From positions 547,632 to 611,631 of the forward strand of contig NZ_GL987988.1 of assembly GCF_000158195.2 (NCBI RefSeq): DNA of 64,000 nt, in the 5' to 3' direction. The translations under genes and the position numbers were made by a program. Shown here in pieces: positions 9,221 to 18,514 of this stretch. The notes under the pieces were generated by a model. That model was given only the letters and a program-made list of their open reading frames with translations, made no database searches and was not told the origin of the DNA. The first letter of the stretch is position 1. Each line of letters starts with the position of its first letter. Source of the DNA: Fusobacterium mortiferum ATCC 9817. Its GTDB lineage: Bacteria; Fusobacteriota; Fusobacteriia; Fusobacteriales; Fusobacteriaceae.

Positions 9221-10738
9221 ATGTTAAAAAAATTATTAGTGGTATTAACAAGTATGATATTTTTATTCACAGCTTGCGGAGAAAAAGCAGAAACTAAAAA
9301 AGTAAAAGAGGAACTTGTAATAGCTCAAGATGGAGAGGCTAAATCATTGGATATTCATCAAGGAAATGATGGATTTTCTCTAAGAGCAAATAGACTTATC
9401 TATTCAAGACTTGTAGAATCTGATGAAAATATGCAAATTCATCCAGGACTTGCAGAATCTTGGGAGCAAATAGATGATAAAACTATGCAATTTCATCTAA
9501 GAAAAGGAGTAAAATTCCATAATGGATATGATTTTACTGCTGAAGATGTAAAGTTTTCATTTGAAAGAATGATGAACTCTCCTAGAATAGCCTTTGTTTT
9601 ACCACCAATAGAAAAAATAGAAATAGTAGATGATTATACAGTTAATCTTGTAACAAAAACACCATTTGGACCATTATTAGCTCATCTATCACACCCAGCG
9701 TTAGGAATAGTAAGTAAAAAATTATTGACTGAAAATTCAGAGGCTTTAAAAGAGACTCCTATTGGAACAGGAAGCTATAAATTTAAAGAGTGGATATATG
9801 GAGATAGAATAGTTTTAGAAAAAAATGAAGATTTCTATGATAAAAATGAAAAAGGCTTAAAATACATAGTATTTAAAAATGTAATAGAAGCTTCAAATAG
9901 AGCTATAGGATTAGAAGCTGGAGAGATAGATATAGCAATAGCTATCAGTTCAGTAGATGAGGAAAATATAAAAAATAATCCTAAGTTACAACTTTTAACT
10001 AAGCCATCTATATCTTACTCATATATTGGAATGAATATGCAAAAATCTCCATTAAATGATGTAAGAGTAAGAAAAGCAATAAACTATGCTATTGATAAGC
10101 AAGCTATTGTTGATGTAATATTAAATGGGAATGGTAAGGTAGCAACTTCTCCAATAGCTCCAGGAGTTTTTGGATTTACTGATAAAACTAAAAATTATGA
10201 GTACAATGTAGAGAAAGCAAAGGAGCTTATGAAGGAAGCTGGGTATGAAAATGGATTTACTACTAGTATTTTAGTTTTCAGCGGAGAGGCAAATACTCAA
10301 ACAGCTGAGATAGTTCAAGCATATTTAAGAGAGATAGGAATAGATTTAAAAGTTGAAATAGTTGAAACAAGTGCTTATTGGGATATCACTGAAAAAGGAA
10401 GACATGATTTATTCTTAGGTTCATGGGGAGTTGTAACAGGAGATGCTGACTATGGACTTTATGCTATGTACCATTCTTCTGCTAAAGGTGGAGCTGGAAA
10501 CAGAGATTTTTATGAGAATAAAAAAGTTGATGAACTATTAGATAAAGCTAAGATAGAGATTAATCCAGAAACTAGAAAAGAGTTATATGAGGAAGCTCAA
10601 ATTTTAATAGTTGATGATGCTCCAGATGTTATGCTTTATAATAGAAATTTATCAGTTGGTGCTCAAAAGTATATTAAAGGTTTAGGAGTTCATCCTGTGA
10701 CTCTTCATAACTTTGCCACTGTATATGTAGAGGAATAG
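9221..10738 (+). CDS. ABC transporter substrate-binding lipoprotein, family 5 (peptide/nickel type)
   Basis: A 505-residue SBP family 5 protein (OppA/DppA/NikA-like) that would capture oligopeptides or a related solute outside the inner membrane. The N-terminus is a lipoprotein signal with lipobox FTAC (Cys19), so it is membrane anchored. Family hallmarks include SWEQIDDKTMQFHLRKGVKF near 75-95 and the DVRVRKAINYAIDK region near 285. The start ATG follows TTTTGGAGG. No permease or ATPase gene is adjacent, so it is an orphan binding protein that must use a transporter encoded elsewhere. The ligand cannot be told. Confidence 0.9.
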   Translation: MLKKLLVVLTSMIFLFTACGEKAETKKVKEELVIAQDGEAKSLDIHQGNDGFSLRANRLIYSRLVESDENMQIHPGLAESWEQIDDKTMQFHLRKGVKFHNGYDFTAEDVKFSFERMMNSPRIAFVLPPIEKIEIVDDYTVNLVTKTPFGPLLAHLSHPALGIVSKKLLTENSEALKETPIGTGSYKFKEWIYGDRIVLEKNEDFYDKNEKGLKYIVFKNVIEASNRAIGLEAGEIDIAIAISSVDEENIKNNPKLQLLTKPSISYSYIGMNMQKSPLNDVRVRKAINYAIDKQAIVDVILNGNGKVATSPIAPGVFGFTDKTKNYEYNVEKAKELMKEAGYENGFTTSILVFSGEANTQTAEIVQAYLREIGIDLKVEIVETSAYWDITEKGRHDLFLGSWGVVTGDADYGLYAMYHSSAKGGAGNRDFYENKKVDELLDKAKIEINPETRKELYEEAQILIVDDAPDVMLYNRNLSVGAQKYIKGLGVHPVTLHNFATVYVEE

Positions 10739-10765
10739 AATAAGAGATATAATTAGGTGAAAATT

Positions 10766-11215
10766 ATGAAAATAGTATTAAAATCATTTGAAGAACTTAG
10801 TGGAAAAGAAGTTTATAAAATAGGAGAACTTAGAAATCAAGTATTCATAGTTGAACAAAATTGTCCATATTTAGATTTAGATGGAAAGGATTTTAAGTCT
10901 CTTCATCTTTATTTTTTAGATGAAATAGCTGATGAAATTATGTGTTATTGTAGAATACTTCCTAGAGGATTATCTTATCCAGAGGTATCTATTGGTAGGG
11001 TTTTAACCAATGAAAAATATAGAAAAAAGGGATTAGCCAGAAAAATATTACTTCAAGCTATAGAGGTTGCAAAAGAAAAATTTGAAGCAAGAGAGATAAC
11101 CATTGGAGCTCAGAATTATTTAAAAGATTTTTATTCATCTCTTGGTTTTGTTTCTATATCAGAAGTATATGATGAAGATGGTATTTCACATATAGATATG
11201 CAATTAAGGTTTTAA
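10766..11215 (+). CDS. GNAT family N-acetyltransferase, ElaA-like
   Basis: A 149-residue GNAT acyltransferase resembling E. coli ElaA. The early RNQVFIVEQNCPYLDLDGKD stretch and the acetyl-CoA loop (SIGRVLTNEKYRKKGLA, R/KKGLA at about 90) are characteristic, followed by the ElaA-type segment GAQNYLKDFYSSLGF. The longer frame begins with GTG at 10757, but that codon overlaps the ribosome site AGGTGA (10755-10760), so ATG 10766 is preferred. It starts 27 bp after the binding lipoprotein and could be co-transcribed; a strong terminator follows. The acceptor is unknown. Confidence 0.88.
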   Translation: MKIVLKSFEELSGKEVYKIGELRNQVFIVEQNCPYLDLDGKDFKSLHLYFLDEIADEIMCYCRILPRGLSYPEVSIGRVLTNEKYRKKGLARKILLQAIEVAKEKFEAREITIGAQNYLKDFYSSLGFVSISEVYDEDGISHIDMQLRF

Positions 11216-11230
11216 TATAAAAAAGTATTT

Positions 11231-11275
11231 AAAAAGTGGGCTGTTACAATTTTATTTTGTACAGCCCATTTTTTA
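11231..11275 (+). terminator. Terminator after the GNAT gene
   Basis: TGGGCTGT (11237-11244) pairs with ACAGCCCA (11261-11268), followed by six T. Its core GGCTGTTACAA is shared (inverted) with the hairpin at 51714-51761, suggesting a repeated terminator family. Confidence 0.85.
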
Positions 11276-11292
11276 TTAATACTAACTTTTTA

Positions 11293-12012
11293 TTATTTTT
11301 CAACTTTTTTAACAATGTCTAATTGATATAATTCAGTATTCATATATAATTCATTGTAATCAAATAATTCTCCATTTTTTAGATAGGTAATATTTGATAA
11401 TTTTAAAATTGGTGTTTTAGAAGAAATTTTCAGTTTTTCAGCTATTTTTTCTGGAGCAAATACAGGGGCTATATTTTGATAAGATATAGATATTTCCATT
11501 CCATGTTTTTTAGCGTACTCATATTTTGACCCTTCCAATATTTTTACAGACATCTCAGGGTGCTTACTAACTTCCATATATGTTTTTTCAAAAAGAAGTG
11601 GATCATTATCAGCAAATCTGAGTCTTTCAATATAATAAATATTGTCAGTAGGTTTTAATCCCATTATTCTTCCAATATGCTCCCCAGCTTTTATAATTTG
11701 AAATTTTTCAACAATTGACCAAGGTTTTTTCCCCATTTCAATCATATCTTCAGTAAAACTTTTAAGTAGTGGAGAACGCTTTAAAGTATGTTCTTTAGAT
11801 ACAAAAGAACCTTTTCCTTGAATACGATAGATAATTCCCTTATAAGTAAGATTACTCAAAGCTTGTCTTACAGTAACTCTTGAGCAAGAAAATTTTTCTG
11901 CTAGTTCACTTTCCGTTGGTAAAATATCATCAGCCTTAAAAATATTAGAATGAATATTTTCAATGATATAATTTTCAATTACTTGATATTTAGATACTTT
12001 TTTTTCTTCCAT
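11293..12012 (-). CDS. GntR/HutC-family transcriptional regulator (UTRA domain)
   Basis: A 239-residue regulator with an N-terminal winged helix (LPTESELAEKFSCSRVTVRQ, about residues 25-45) and a C-terminal UTRA effector domain ending in the typical NGELFDYNELYMN segment. The longest frame extends upstream to 12060, but ATG 12012 follows AAGGAGA with correct spacing and gives the standard HutC length. It is divergent from the PTS gene with about 150 bp between them, and TACAA-type half sites fill that gap. It likely represses the PTS-nanE-DUF3604-sulfatase operon and itself until a sugar phosphate binds. Ligand inferred only. Confidence 0.93.
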   Translation of the reverse strand: MEEKKVSKYQVIENYIIENIHSNIFKADDILPTESELAEKFSCSRVTVRQALSNLTYKGIIYRIQGKGSFVSKEHTLKRSPLLKSFTEDMIEMGKKPWSIVEKFQIIKAGEHIGRIMGLKPTDNIYYIERLRFADNDPLLFEKTYMEVSKHPEMSVKILEGSKYEYAKKHGMEISISYQNIAPVFAPEKIAEKLKISSKTPILKLSNITYLKNGELFDYNELYMNTELYQLDIVKKVEK

Positions 12013-12053
12013 AATAAAAATCTCCTTAATAAAATAACAACTTATTAATAAAT

Positions 12054-12098
12054 AATACAAGTTCTACAATATATATAATACAACATAAAATTTGTATT
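12054..12098. promoter_or_regulatory. Candidate operator cluster for the GntR regulator
   Basis: AATACAA occurs at 12054-12060 and 12077-12083, TACAA at 12065-12069, and the inverted TTGTATT at 12092-12098. The pair 12077-12083/12092-12098 is a perfect 7-bp inverted repeat with an 8-bp spacer that touches the -35 box. Position and symmetry suit repression by the adjacent HutC-type protein. Confidence 0.55.
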
Positions 12099-12125
12099 GA
12101 CAAGTGAAAATTAATATATTATACT
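12097..12125 (+). promoter_or_regulatory. Promoter of the PTS/sulfatase operon
   Basis: Consensus TTGACA (12097-12102), exactly 17 bp, then TATACT (12120-12125). The start codon of the PTS gene is 40 bp downstream. Confidence 0.85.
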
Positions 12126-12164
12126 CTGCATATAGGGATATAAAATTAATTTGGAGGATTGAAA

Positions 12165-13739
12165 ATGGAAGAAAAAGTAAGTTTAAAAGACAGTTTTGTT
12201 GGAATTGGGCAAAAATTAGGTAAAGCGATAATGATGCCTATTTCTATTTTACCTGTAGCAGGGTTATTTTTAGGGATAGCGGCAGCACTATCATCTGGAG
12301 CAGTAATAAAAGCTTATTCGGTTTTAGATAACTCTTTTTTACAAGGATTATTTAAATTAATGAATGCAGTAGGAAATGGGGTATTTGGAGCTTTACCATT
12401 AATATTTGCAGTAGGAATAGCAGCAGGACTTGCTAAAGCAGAAAAAGGTTCAGCAGGATTATCTGCAGTAGTTGGATACTTTGTTCTTTTAACTGGAACA
12501 GGAGCTTTTATGAGTATACTTGGAAAAGAGGCACCAGCTGGAGCAGATATTCGTTTATATGGACAAGCTATGCAATTTGGAATAAAAACTTTAAATATGA
12601 ATGTATTTGGAGGAGCATTAGCAGGTATAGTAACAGGAGTTGTTCATAATAAATATTATAAAACAAAATTACCAGATGTATTAGCTTTCTTTGGTGGAGC
12701 TAGATTTGTTCCAATAGTAAATACAGTAGTATTTATGGGAATTTCTTTGGTAATGGTATTTATATGGCCAGCAGTAGCAAATATGATATCTTATTTTGGA
12801 ACTATTACTGAAGGTTTAGGATTAGTTGGAGCTTTTATATATGGACTTATTTTAAGAAGTTTCTATGTAATAGGATTACACCATGTATTCTATCTTCCTT
12901 TCTGGACAACAGCAGCTGGAGGAACATTAGAAATAGGTGGAAAAGTAATAGAAGGATGGCAAACAATTTTCTTAGCTCAACTTGCTGATCCAAATACAAC
13001 TCATTATTTTTCAAATATAGCTCTTTATAATAGTGGAAGATATTTCCATATGTTATTTACTATGCCAGCTGTATGTTTAGCTATGTATAGAGCTATACCA
13101 GCAGGTCCAAAAAGAAAAGCAACATTTGGATTTTTATTTTCAATAGCTTTAACAGCTTTTATAACAGGAGTTACTGAACCAATATCATTTGCTTTATTAT
13201 TTGCTTCTCCATTATTATTCGTAGCTGAAGCAATTTCATTTGCGATCTCATTTGTAATAGCAGCTATGGCAAAAGTTACAATAGGTTCAACATTCTCAGC
13301 AGGACTTGTAGAATTTCTATTATTTGGAGTATTCCAAGGAAATGCAAAAACAAATTGGATTTGGATAGTTATTTGGGGAATACCAATTTTTATAGCTAAC
13401 TATTTCTTATTTAAATTATTAATAGAAAAATTAAATGCTAAAACACCTGGTAGAGAAAGTGATGAAGAAGCAGAGAAAAAATTAAGTAATAAATATCAAG
13501 CTGGACAAGCAAAAACAATAGTAGAAGCATTAGGTGGGTTAGATAATATAGATGATTTAGATAACTGTGCTACTAGATTAAGAGTAACAGTAAAAAAATT
13601 AGATAAAGTTAATATAGAGTTATTAAAACAAACAGGAGCTCATAATGTAGTTACTAGAGGAAAAAATCTTCAAGTTATATATGGACCAACTGTGAATCTA
13701 ATAAGAACTGAAATTGATGAGTATATTTCAACTTTATAA
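12165..13739 (+). CDS. PTS transporter EIICB, glucose/N-acetylglucosamine/alpha-glucoside family
   Basis: A 524-residue sugar permease that imports and phosphorylates its substrate. The N-terminal ~400 residues are a hydrophobic EIIC domain (PVAGLFLGIAA start, GLHHVFYLPFW and the TEPISFALLFASP active-site loop). The C-terminal ~85 residues are an EIIB domain with the phosphocysteine motif NCATRLR. No EIIA domain is attached, so EIIA must come from elsewhere. TTG 12159 is in frame, but ATG 12165 fits GGAGG (12153-12157). It is the first gene of an operon with a NanE-like epimerase, DUF3604 and a sulfatase, which argues for a sulfated amino sugar or related sugar as substrate. Confidence 0.93.
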   Translation: MEEKVSLKDSFVGIGQKLGKAIMMPISILPVAGLFLGIAAALSSGAVIKAYSVLDNSFLQGLFKLMNAVGNGVFGALPLIFAVGIAAGLAKAEKGSAGLSAVVGYFVLLTGTGAFMSILGKEAPAGADIRLYGQAMQFGIKTLNMNVFGGALAGIVTGVVHNKYYKTKLPDVLAFFGGARFVPIVNTVVFMGISLVMVFIWPAVANMISYFGTITEGLGLVGAFIYGLILRSFYVIGLHHVFYLPFWTTAAGGTLEIGGKVIEGWQTIFLAQLADPNTTHYFSNIALYNSGRYFHMLFTMPAVCLAMYRAIPAGPKRKATFGFLFSIALTAFITGVTEPISFALLFASPLLFVAEAISFAISFVIAAMAKVTIGSTFSAGLVEFLLFGVFQGNAKTNWIWIVIWGIPIFIANYFLFKLLIEKLNAKTPGRESDEEAEKKLSNKYQAGQAKTIVEALGGLDNIDDLDNCATRLRVTVKKLDKVNIELLKQTGAHNVVTRGKNLQVIYGPTVNLIRTEIDEYISTL

Positions 13740-13774
13740 TTATATAAAATTTTAGTATAATGTAGGTGGGGATT

Positions 13775-14503
13775 ATGAATACTAAAAATAAAAAGATAAT
13801 AGACCAAATAAAGAATGGATTGATACTTTCTTGCCAAGTAAAAAAAACTGATCCATTATATTTACCAGGAATCATAGAAAAATTGGTAGAGTGTGGAGAA
13901 TGGGGAGATGCTTGTGGTTATAGAATAGATACTCCTGAAAACATAGTAAAGGTAAGGGGTATCACAGATAAACCAATTATAGGATTATGGAAAATAAATA
14001 TGGAAACAGAAGATGTATTTATAACTCCAACTATGAAAGAGGTAGATGCTGTAATAGAAGCTGGAGCAGATATAGTGGCAGTAGATGCCACTGATAGATT
14101 AAATAGCAATGGAGAAAAAGCCTACAATATAATTCCTAAAATAAGAGAGAAATATCCTGATATTCTTATTTTAGCAGATATTAGAAATGCTGAAGAAGCA
14201 AAATATGCATTAGAGTTAGGAGCTGATATGGTAGCACCTACTCTATATAGATTTAATGAAAATCCTAAATCAACAGACTCTCCAGTATTTGAAGAGTTAG
14301 TGAGAATAGTAGAGTATTGTAAAGATTTGGGAGTAGTTATAATGGAAGGAAAAATTTGGACTCCAGATGATGCAATAAAAAGTTTGTATTTAGGAGCACA
14401 TGCAGTTGTGGTAGGAAATGCCATAACAAGACCGCATATAACAACTTTAAAATTTACAAGTCTTATGAATAAGTTACAAAGGAAAATACCTTTAAAATAT
14501 TAA
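13775..14503 (+). CDS. nanE: NanE-like N-acylmannosamine-6-phosphate 2-epimerase
   Basis: A 242-residue TIM-barrel protein of the NanE family, which converts N-acetylmannosamine-6-phosphate to N-acetylglucosamine-6-phosphate. Seen: LILSCQVKK at the N-terminus, a lysine in GLWKIN at the position of the NanE catalytic Lys, GADIVAVDATDR, the glutamate of MEGKIWTP, and the closing VVVGNAITRP. The family usually has IKRD where this has WKIN, so the substrate may be shifted. The start ATG 13775 lies 5 nt after AGGTGG; an in-frame GTG at 13766 is inside that ribosome site. Its partner genes in the operon suggest work on a PTS-derived hexosamine phosphate. Confidence 0.82.
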   Translation: MNTKNKKIIDQIKNGLILSCQVKKTDPLYLPGIIEKLVECGEWGDACGYRIDTPENIVKVRGITDKPIIGLWKINMETEDVFITPTMKEVDAVIEAGADIVAVDATDRLNSNGEKAYNIIPKIREKYPDILILADIRNAEEAKYALELGADMVAPTLYRFNENPKSTDSPVFEELVRIVEYCKDLGVVIMEGKIWTPDDAIKSLYLGAHAVVVGNAITRPHITTLKFTSLMNKLQRKIPLKY

Positions 14504-14520
14504 AGAAGGAGAGAAGGGAA

Positions 14521-16062
14521 ATGGGTAAATACAAGATATTATGGAGTGATATGCATAGTAATCTACATCATGAAAAAATAGAGGAGCTACCAAAATGGTT
14601 TGAACAAGTAAAAGAATTATTTGATTTTTGGCCATTTGCATATTATCCATATTATATGAGAAAAGATGAAAGTGGATTAGGGGTAGAAGATAGATATACA
14701 GATGAAAAAGTAGAAAAAGATTGGGAGTATATAAGAGAATTTACTAAAAAGGTAAATGCAGAAGGATTTCCTATGTTTATGGGATATGAGTGGCAAGGAG
14801 CTGGGAAAGATGGAGACCACAATATATTTTTCTTAAATAATAATAACTTACCAGTATTTCCTATGAGATATGAAGAGTTAGTAAAAAAATATAGCGATGA
14901 AAAATGTATTGGAATACCTCATCATTTAGCTTATCAATTGGAACATAGAGGAAAAAATTGGGAAACTCACAATGATAAATTTTCTCCATTTGTAGAAATA
15001 TATTCATCACATGGTTCTAGTGAAAATGATGAGAGTCAAATAGGAATGGATAGACATGTTCATATGGGACCAAGAACAGGAGCTACTGCAGTAGAAAAAG
15101 GATGGGAAAAAGGACATAAGTTTGGAGTAATAGCTTCTGGAGATAACCACTCAGTACCAGGAGTATATGGATTTGGATATATAGCAGTGCTAGCAGAAGA
15201 AAATAGTAAAGAAAGTATATGGGAAGCTTTTGAAAAGAGAAGAGTTTATGGAGTAAGTAAAGATAAAATAAAGTTAGATTTTTCTATTGATGGTGTTGTA
15301 ATGGGAGAAGAAATTGAAGGAAAAGAAAATTCTAAATTAGTATTGGATGTAGAAGCTTCTAATTCAATAGATAGAATAGAGATAATTGAGGATAATATTA
15401 CTACTGATTATATTCCTCATACTTCAACATGGGAAAGAAAAGAATTACCAGAAAATGTAACTTTTAAGTTTAAATTAGATTTAGGTTGGGGTCCAGACAG
15501 AAGAATATTTCCAGATATAGTTTCTAAAAATTGGCATGGAAGCTTAAAAACTTCTGGTAAAATTTTATCAATAGAGAAATGTTGGAGTAATTTTGGACAA
15601 AAATTATATAATGTTACAGAAAATAGTTGTGAGTTTGATATAACATCATATAAAACAACAGCTACTGGAAAATGGATGGGACCAAGTGCTGTAACAACAG
15701 AAGGATTTATATTTGAAATTTCAGCTCCATTAGAGAGTGAAATATTACTAAGAGTTGATGGAAAGGAGTATACTTTAAAAGTAAAAGAGTTATTTGAAAA
15801 TTCAAGACTTATTCCATTATTAGATGAAGCTAAAAAATTATTAAAAGATACATTTAATTTTACAGAATACTATAGAACAGATCCATGGTGGCATAATGCT
15901 TATAAGATAAAAATTTCTAGAGCTGTTCCTAAGATTGGATATACTAGAAGAATAGAAAAAGAGATCAATACTAAAAATATAAATAATATAAGGGTAAGAG
16001 TATGGCAAAGAGATGGTGGAGTAGCATGGAGCTCACCAATATTTATAAAAAAGGAGAAATAA
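14521..16062 (+). CDS. DUF3604 family protein, PHP-like metal-dependent hydrolase
   Basis: A 513-residue DUF3604 protein. The N-terminal half has PHP-like metal sites: WSDMHSNLHHE at the start, MGYEWQG near 90, GIPHHLAY near 140 and ASGDNHSVPG near 205. The C-terminal half is beta-rich and of unknown role. There is no signal peptide, so it is cytoplasmic. It starts 18 bp after nanE with a GGAGAG site and runs almost directly into the sulfatase gene (1-bp gap), so the two are translationally linked. DUF3604 has no established reaction that I know of; the operon suggests a hydrolysis or lyase step on the sulfated sugar phosphate. Confidence 0.8.
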   Translation: MGKYKILWSDMHSNLHHEKIEELPKWFEQVKELFDFWPFAYYPYYMRKDESGLGVEDRYTDEKVEKDWEYIREFTKKVNAEGFPMFMGYEWQGAGKDGDHNIFFLNNNNLPVFPMRYEELVKKYSDEKCIGIPHHLAYQLEHRGKNWETHNDKFSPFVEIYSSHGSSENDESQIGMDRHVHMGPRTGATAVEKGWEKGHKFGVIASGDNHSVPGVYGFGYIAVLAEENSKESIWEAFEKRRVYGVSKDKIKLDFSIDGVVMGEEIEGKENSKLVLDVEASNSIDRIEIIEDNITTDYIPHTSTWERKELPENVTFKFKLDLGWGPDRRIFPDIVSKNWHGSLKTSGKILSIEKCWSNFGQKLYNVTENSCEFDITSYKTTATGKWMGPSAVTTEGFIFEISAPLESEILLRVDGKEYTLKVKELFENSRLIPLLDEAKKLLKDTFNFTEYYRTDPWWHNAYKIKISRAVPKIGYTRRIEKEINTKNINNIRVRVWQRDGGVAWSSPIFIKKEK

Positions 16063-16063
16063 A

Positions 16064-17425
16064 ATGAACGTAATATATATAAATACTCATGATAGTGGTA
16101 GAGTATTAAGTCCCTATGGATATGATATTCCTACTGATAATCTAAAAGAGTTTGCAAAAGATGCCTTAACTTTTACAAATACTTATTGTGTAGGACCAAC
16201 TTGCTCTCCAAGTAGAGCAGGGCTTCTAACTGGGACATATCCTCATCAAAATGGAATGCTAGGTTTAGCTCAAAGAGGATTTTCATTGGCAAAACCAGAA
16301 AATCATTTAGCTAATTTTTTGAAGAATAATGGATATACAACATGTTTATCAGGAATTCAACATGAATATGGATGGTATCTAGATTTAGAAGAAAATGGAC
16401 TACATGATTTAGGATATGAAAATATTTTAACAACTTCATCTAAAGAGTTTGTAAAAGAGGATTTACATATTTGGGATAGAGATAATGCTATGGAAGTTGT
16501 GAAGTGGTTAGATAATTATGATAAAGAAAAACCATTTTTTATGGCTTATGGTATGCATAGTACTCATCGTCCATATCCAATAAAGGTATTGGATAAAATA
16601 GATGAAAGATATGTGAAACCTATTTTCCCTATTACCAATAATGAAGAGAATAGACACGATCATGCTCAATTTATGACAACAGCTTATTATGCTGATGAAA
16701 ATATTAAATTAATTTTAGATGCTTTGAAAAGAAATAAACTATATGAGGATACAATTATAATTTATACAACAGATCATGGAGTAGCTCTTCCATTTAATAA
16801 GTGTAATTTGACTGATAATGGAATAGGAGTAGCTATGATAATAAGAGTACCTGGAGCTAAAAGTAATGGAGAGGTAATGGATAATCTGGTATCACATATA
16901 GATGTATTTCCTACATTGTGTGAACTATTATCATTGGAGAAGCCGGAATATTTAGAAGGAAAGTCATTTAAAAAAGTTTTTGATAATAGTAAAGAAGAGA
17001 TAAGAGATTTTATTTTTTCTGAAATAAATTTTCATACATCTTATGAACCTGTAAGATGTATAAGAACTAATCGTTATAAATACATTAAATATTATGACAA
17101 TAATTGGAATAAAATAAACCTTTCAAATATAGATGAGTCAGACCCTAAAACTTTTTTAATGAAAAATGGGTTAAAAGAGCAAATAAAATATAGAGAGGGA
17201 CTATTTGATCTTTATTATGATCCTAGTGAAAGAAATAACTTAGTTGAGGATGAGAAATCTCAATCTATTTTAGAAGAATTAAGAGAAAAATTATATCAAG
17301 AACAAGTTAGGACAAATGATCCTATATTAGCTGGAGAGCTTGAGATAAAAAAAGGATATAAAGTAAATAAAGTAGAGTGTGAAAAAGCTTCAAGCAAAGA
17401 TAAAAATGATTATATAAGTATGTAA
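16064..17425 (+). CDS. Cytoplasmic sulfatase, N-sulfoglucosamine sulfohydrolase-like
   Basis: A 453-residue type I sulfatase. The formylglycine motif is C-S-P-S-R within PTCSPSRAGLLTGTYPHQNG (Cys about 47), i.e. the cysteine type that needs an anSME or FGE maturase; neither is in the window. TTDHG near 238 supplies metal/sulfate ligands, and the C-terminal PVRCIRTNRYKYIKYYDN resembles heparan N-sulfatase (SGSH)-like enzymes. There is no signal peptide, so the substrate must be inside the cell, in keeping with PTS uptake. The ribosome site AAGGAG overlaps the stop of the DUF3604 gene. A strong terminator follows. The subfamily call is by eye. Confidence 0.88.
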   Translation: MNVIYINTHDSGRVLSPYGYDIPTDNLKEFAKDALTFTNTYCVGPTCSPSRAGLLTGTYPHQNGMLGLAQRGFSLAKPENHLANFLKNNGYTTCLSGIQHEYGWYLDLEENGLHDLGYENILTTSSKEFVKEDLHIWDRDNAMEVVKWLDNYDKEKPFFMAYGMHSTHRPYPIKVLDKIDERYVKPIFPITNNEENRHDHAQFMTTAYYADENIKLILDALKRNKLYEDTIIIYTTDHGVALPFNKCNLTDNGIGVAMIIRVPGAKSNGEVMDNLVSHIDVFPTLCELLSLEKPEYLEGKSFKKVFDNSKEEIRDFIFSEINFHTSYEPVRCIRTNRYKYIKYYDNNWNKINLSNIDESDPKTFLMKNGLKEQIKYREGLFDLYYDPSERNNLVEDEKSQSILEELREKLYQEQVRTNDPILAGELEIKKGYKVNKVECEKASSKDKNDYISM

Positions 17426-17426
17426 G

Positions 17427-17470
17427 AAAAAAAGGTAGCAAAGTGAAAAGGATTTTGCTACCTTTTTTTA
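17427..17470 (+). terminator. Terminator of the PTS-nanE-DUF3604-sulfatase operon
   Basis: GGTAGCAAA pairs with TTTGCTACC (loop about 10 nt) flanked by A and T runs; the last T run is at 17463-17469. Confidence 0.88.
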
Positions 17471-17568
17471 TACATAGAAAATTGAAGATAGAAAAAAGAT
17501 AATTTATAAAAAATAAAAATGTGATATAATATAAAAATGAAAAATAAAAATATAGAAAGGGAAAAATT

Positions 17569-18351
17569 ATGACAAATTTATTCAATCTAATCGTATCTTT
17601 ATTAGCAACAACAACAGGAGCAATTAGTGGGATAGGTGGCGGAATAATAATAAAACCAGTGTATGATGCATTTTCAGGATTACCTATCCCTACAATAAAC
17701 TTTATGTCTGGATGTACTGTTTTTTCCATGAGTATAGTTTCACTTTTAAAAAGTAGAAATAGTGGAGTAAAATTAGATAAAGTAAAGAGTACTACTTTGG
17801 CATTAGGGGCAGCAGTAGGTGGAATAATAGGGAAACAAATTTTTCAGCTAACAAAAGCAATATTTAAAAATGATAATTTTATAGGAGCTGGACAAGCAAT
17901 TATTCTTATAATTATGACTCTATATGTATTTTGGTTTATAAAAAATAAAGAGAAAATAACTATGAAGAATGTAAATAATTTAGGGATAGCTGCTTTAATT
18001 GGTTTTTCTTTAGGAATGATATCAGCTTTTTTAGGAATAGGTGGTGGACCTATCAATATAGCTATACTTGCTTATTTTTTTAATATGAATTCTAAGACTT
18101 GTTCACTAAATTCAATATATATAATTTTCTTTTCACAGACAACAAGTTTACTTACAACATTTATAACTAAAACAGTTCCAACTTATAATTCTATGGATTT
18201 AATTTTTATGATAATTGGAGGAATTGCAGGGGGATTTATAGGAAGTACAATTTCTAAAAGATTATCAAATAAGGGAGTAGATAAAATATTTTCAGTTGTT
18301 TTAATGATTATTTTGATAATATGTACATATAATTTTTTTAGATTTATCTAA
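17569..18351 (+). CDS. TauE/SafE family sulfite/sulfonate exporter-like permease
   Basis: A 260-residue membrane protein with about eight hydrophobic segments and the duplicated glycine motif of the family: SGIGGGIIIKP near the N-terminus and FLGIGGGPINIAI in the middle. TauE/SafE proteins export sulfite, sulfonates or related oxyanions. It lies between two sulfatase genes, so export of sulfate or sulfite released from sulfated sugars is a reasonable inference. The start ATG follows AAAGGG, with a TG-extended TATAAT at 17525-17530. It has its own terminator at 18390. Confidence 0.85.
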   Translation: MTNLFNLIVSLLATTTGAISGIGGGIIIKPVYDAFSGLPIPTINFMSGCTVFSMSIVSLLKSRNSGVKLDKVKSTTLALGAAVGGIIGKQIFQLTKAIFKNDNFIGAGQAIILIIMTLYVFWFIKNKEKITMKNVNNLGIAALIGFSLGMISAFLGIGGGPINIAILAYFFNMNSKTCSLNSIYIIFFSQTTSLLTTFITKTVPTYNSMDLIFMIIGGIAGGFIGSTISKRLSNKGVDKIFSVVLMIILIICTYNFFRFI

Positions 18352-18389
18352 AAAATTATAAATGAATATTATAGTTTTTTAGTATTTTG

Positions 18390-18426
18390 AAGCTGTAGAC
18401 AGTTAATTTGTTTATAGCTTTTTTGA
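18390..18426 (+). terminator. Terminator after the TauE/SafE gene
   Basis: AAGCTGTAGACA (18390-18401) pairs with TGTTTATAGCTT (18409-18420), with two G-U pairs, followed by TTTT. Confidence 0.75.
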
Positions 18427-18514
18427 TTATAATGAAATTTTGATTTAATTTATAGAGAAAATTTAATACCTATGTTATAATAGAAAAGAAAAGATGTAGA
18501 AAAGAGTGGGAAAA

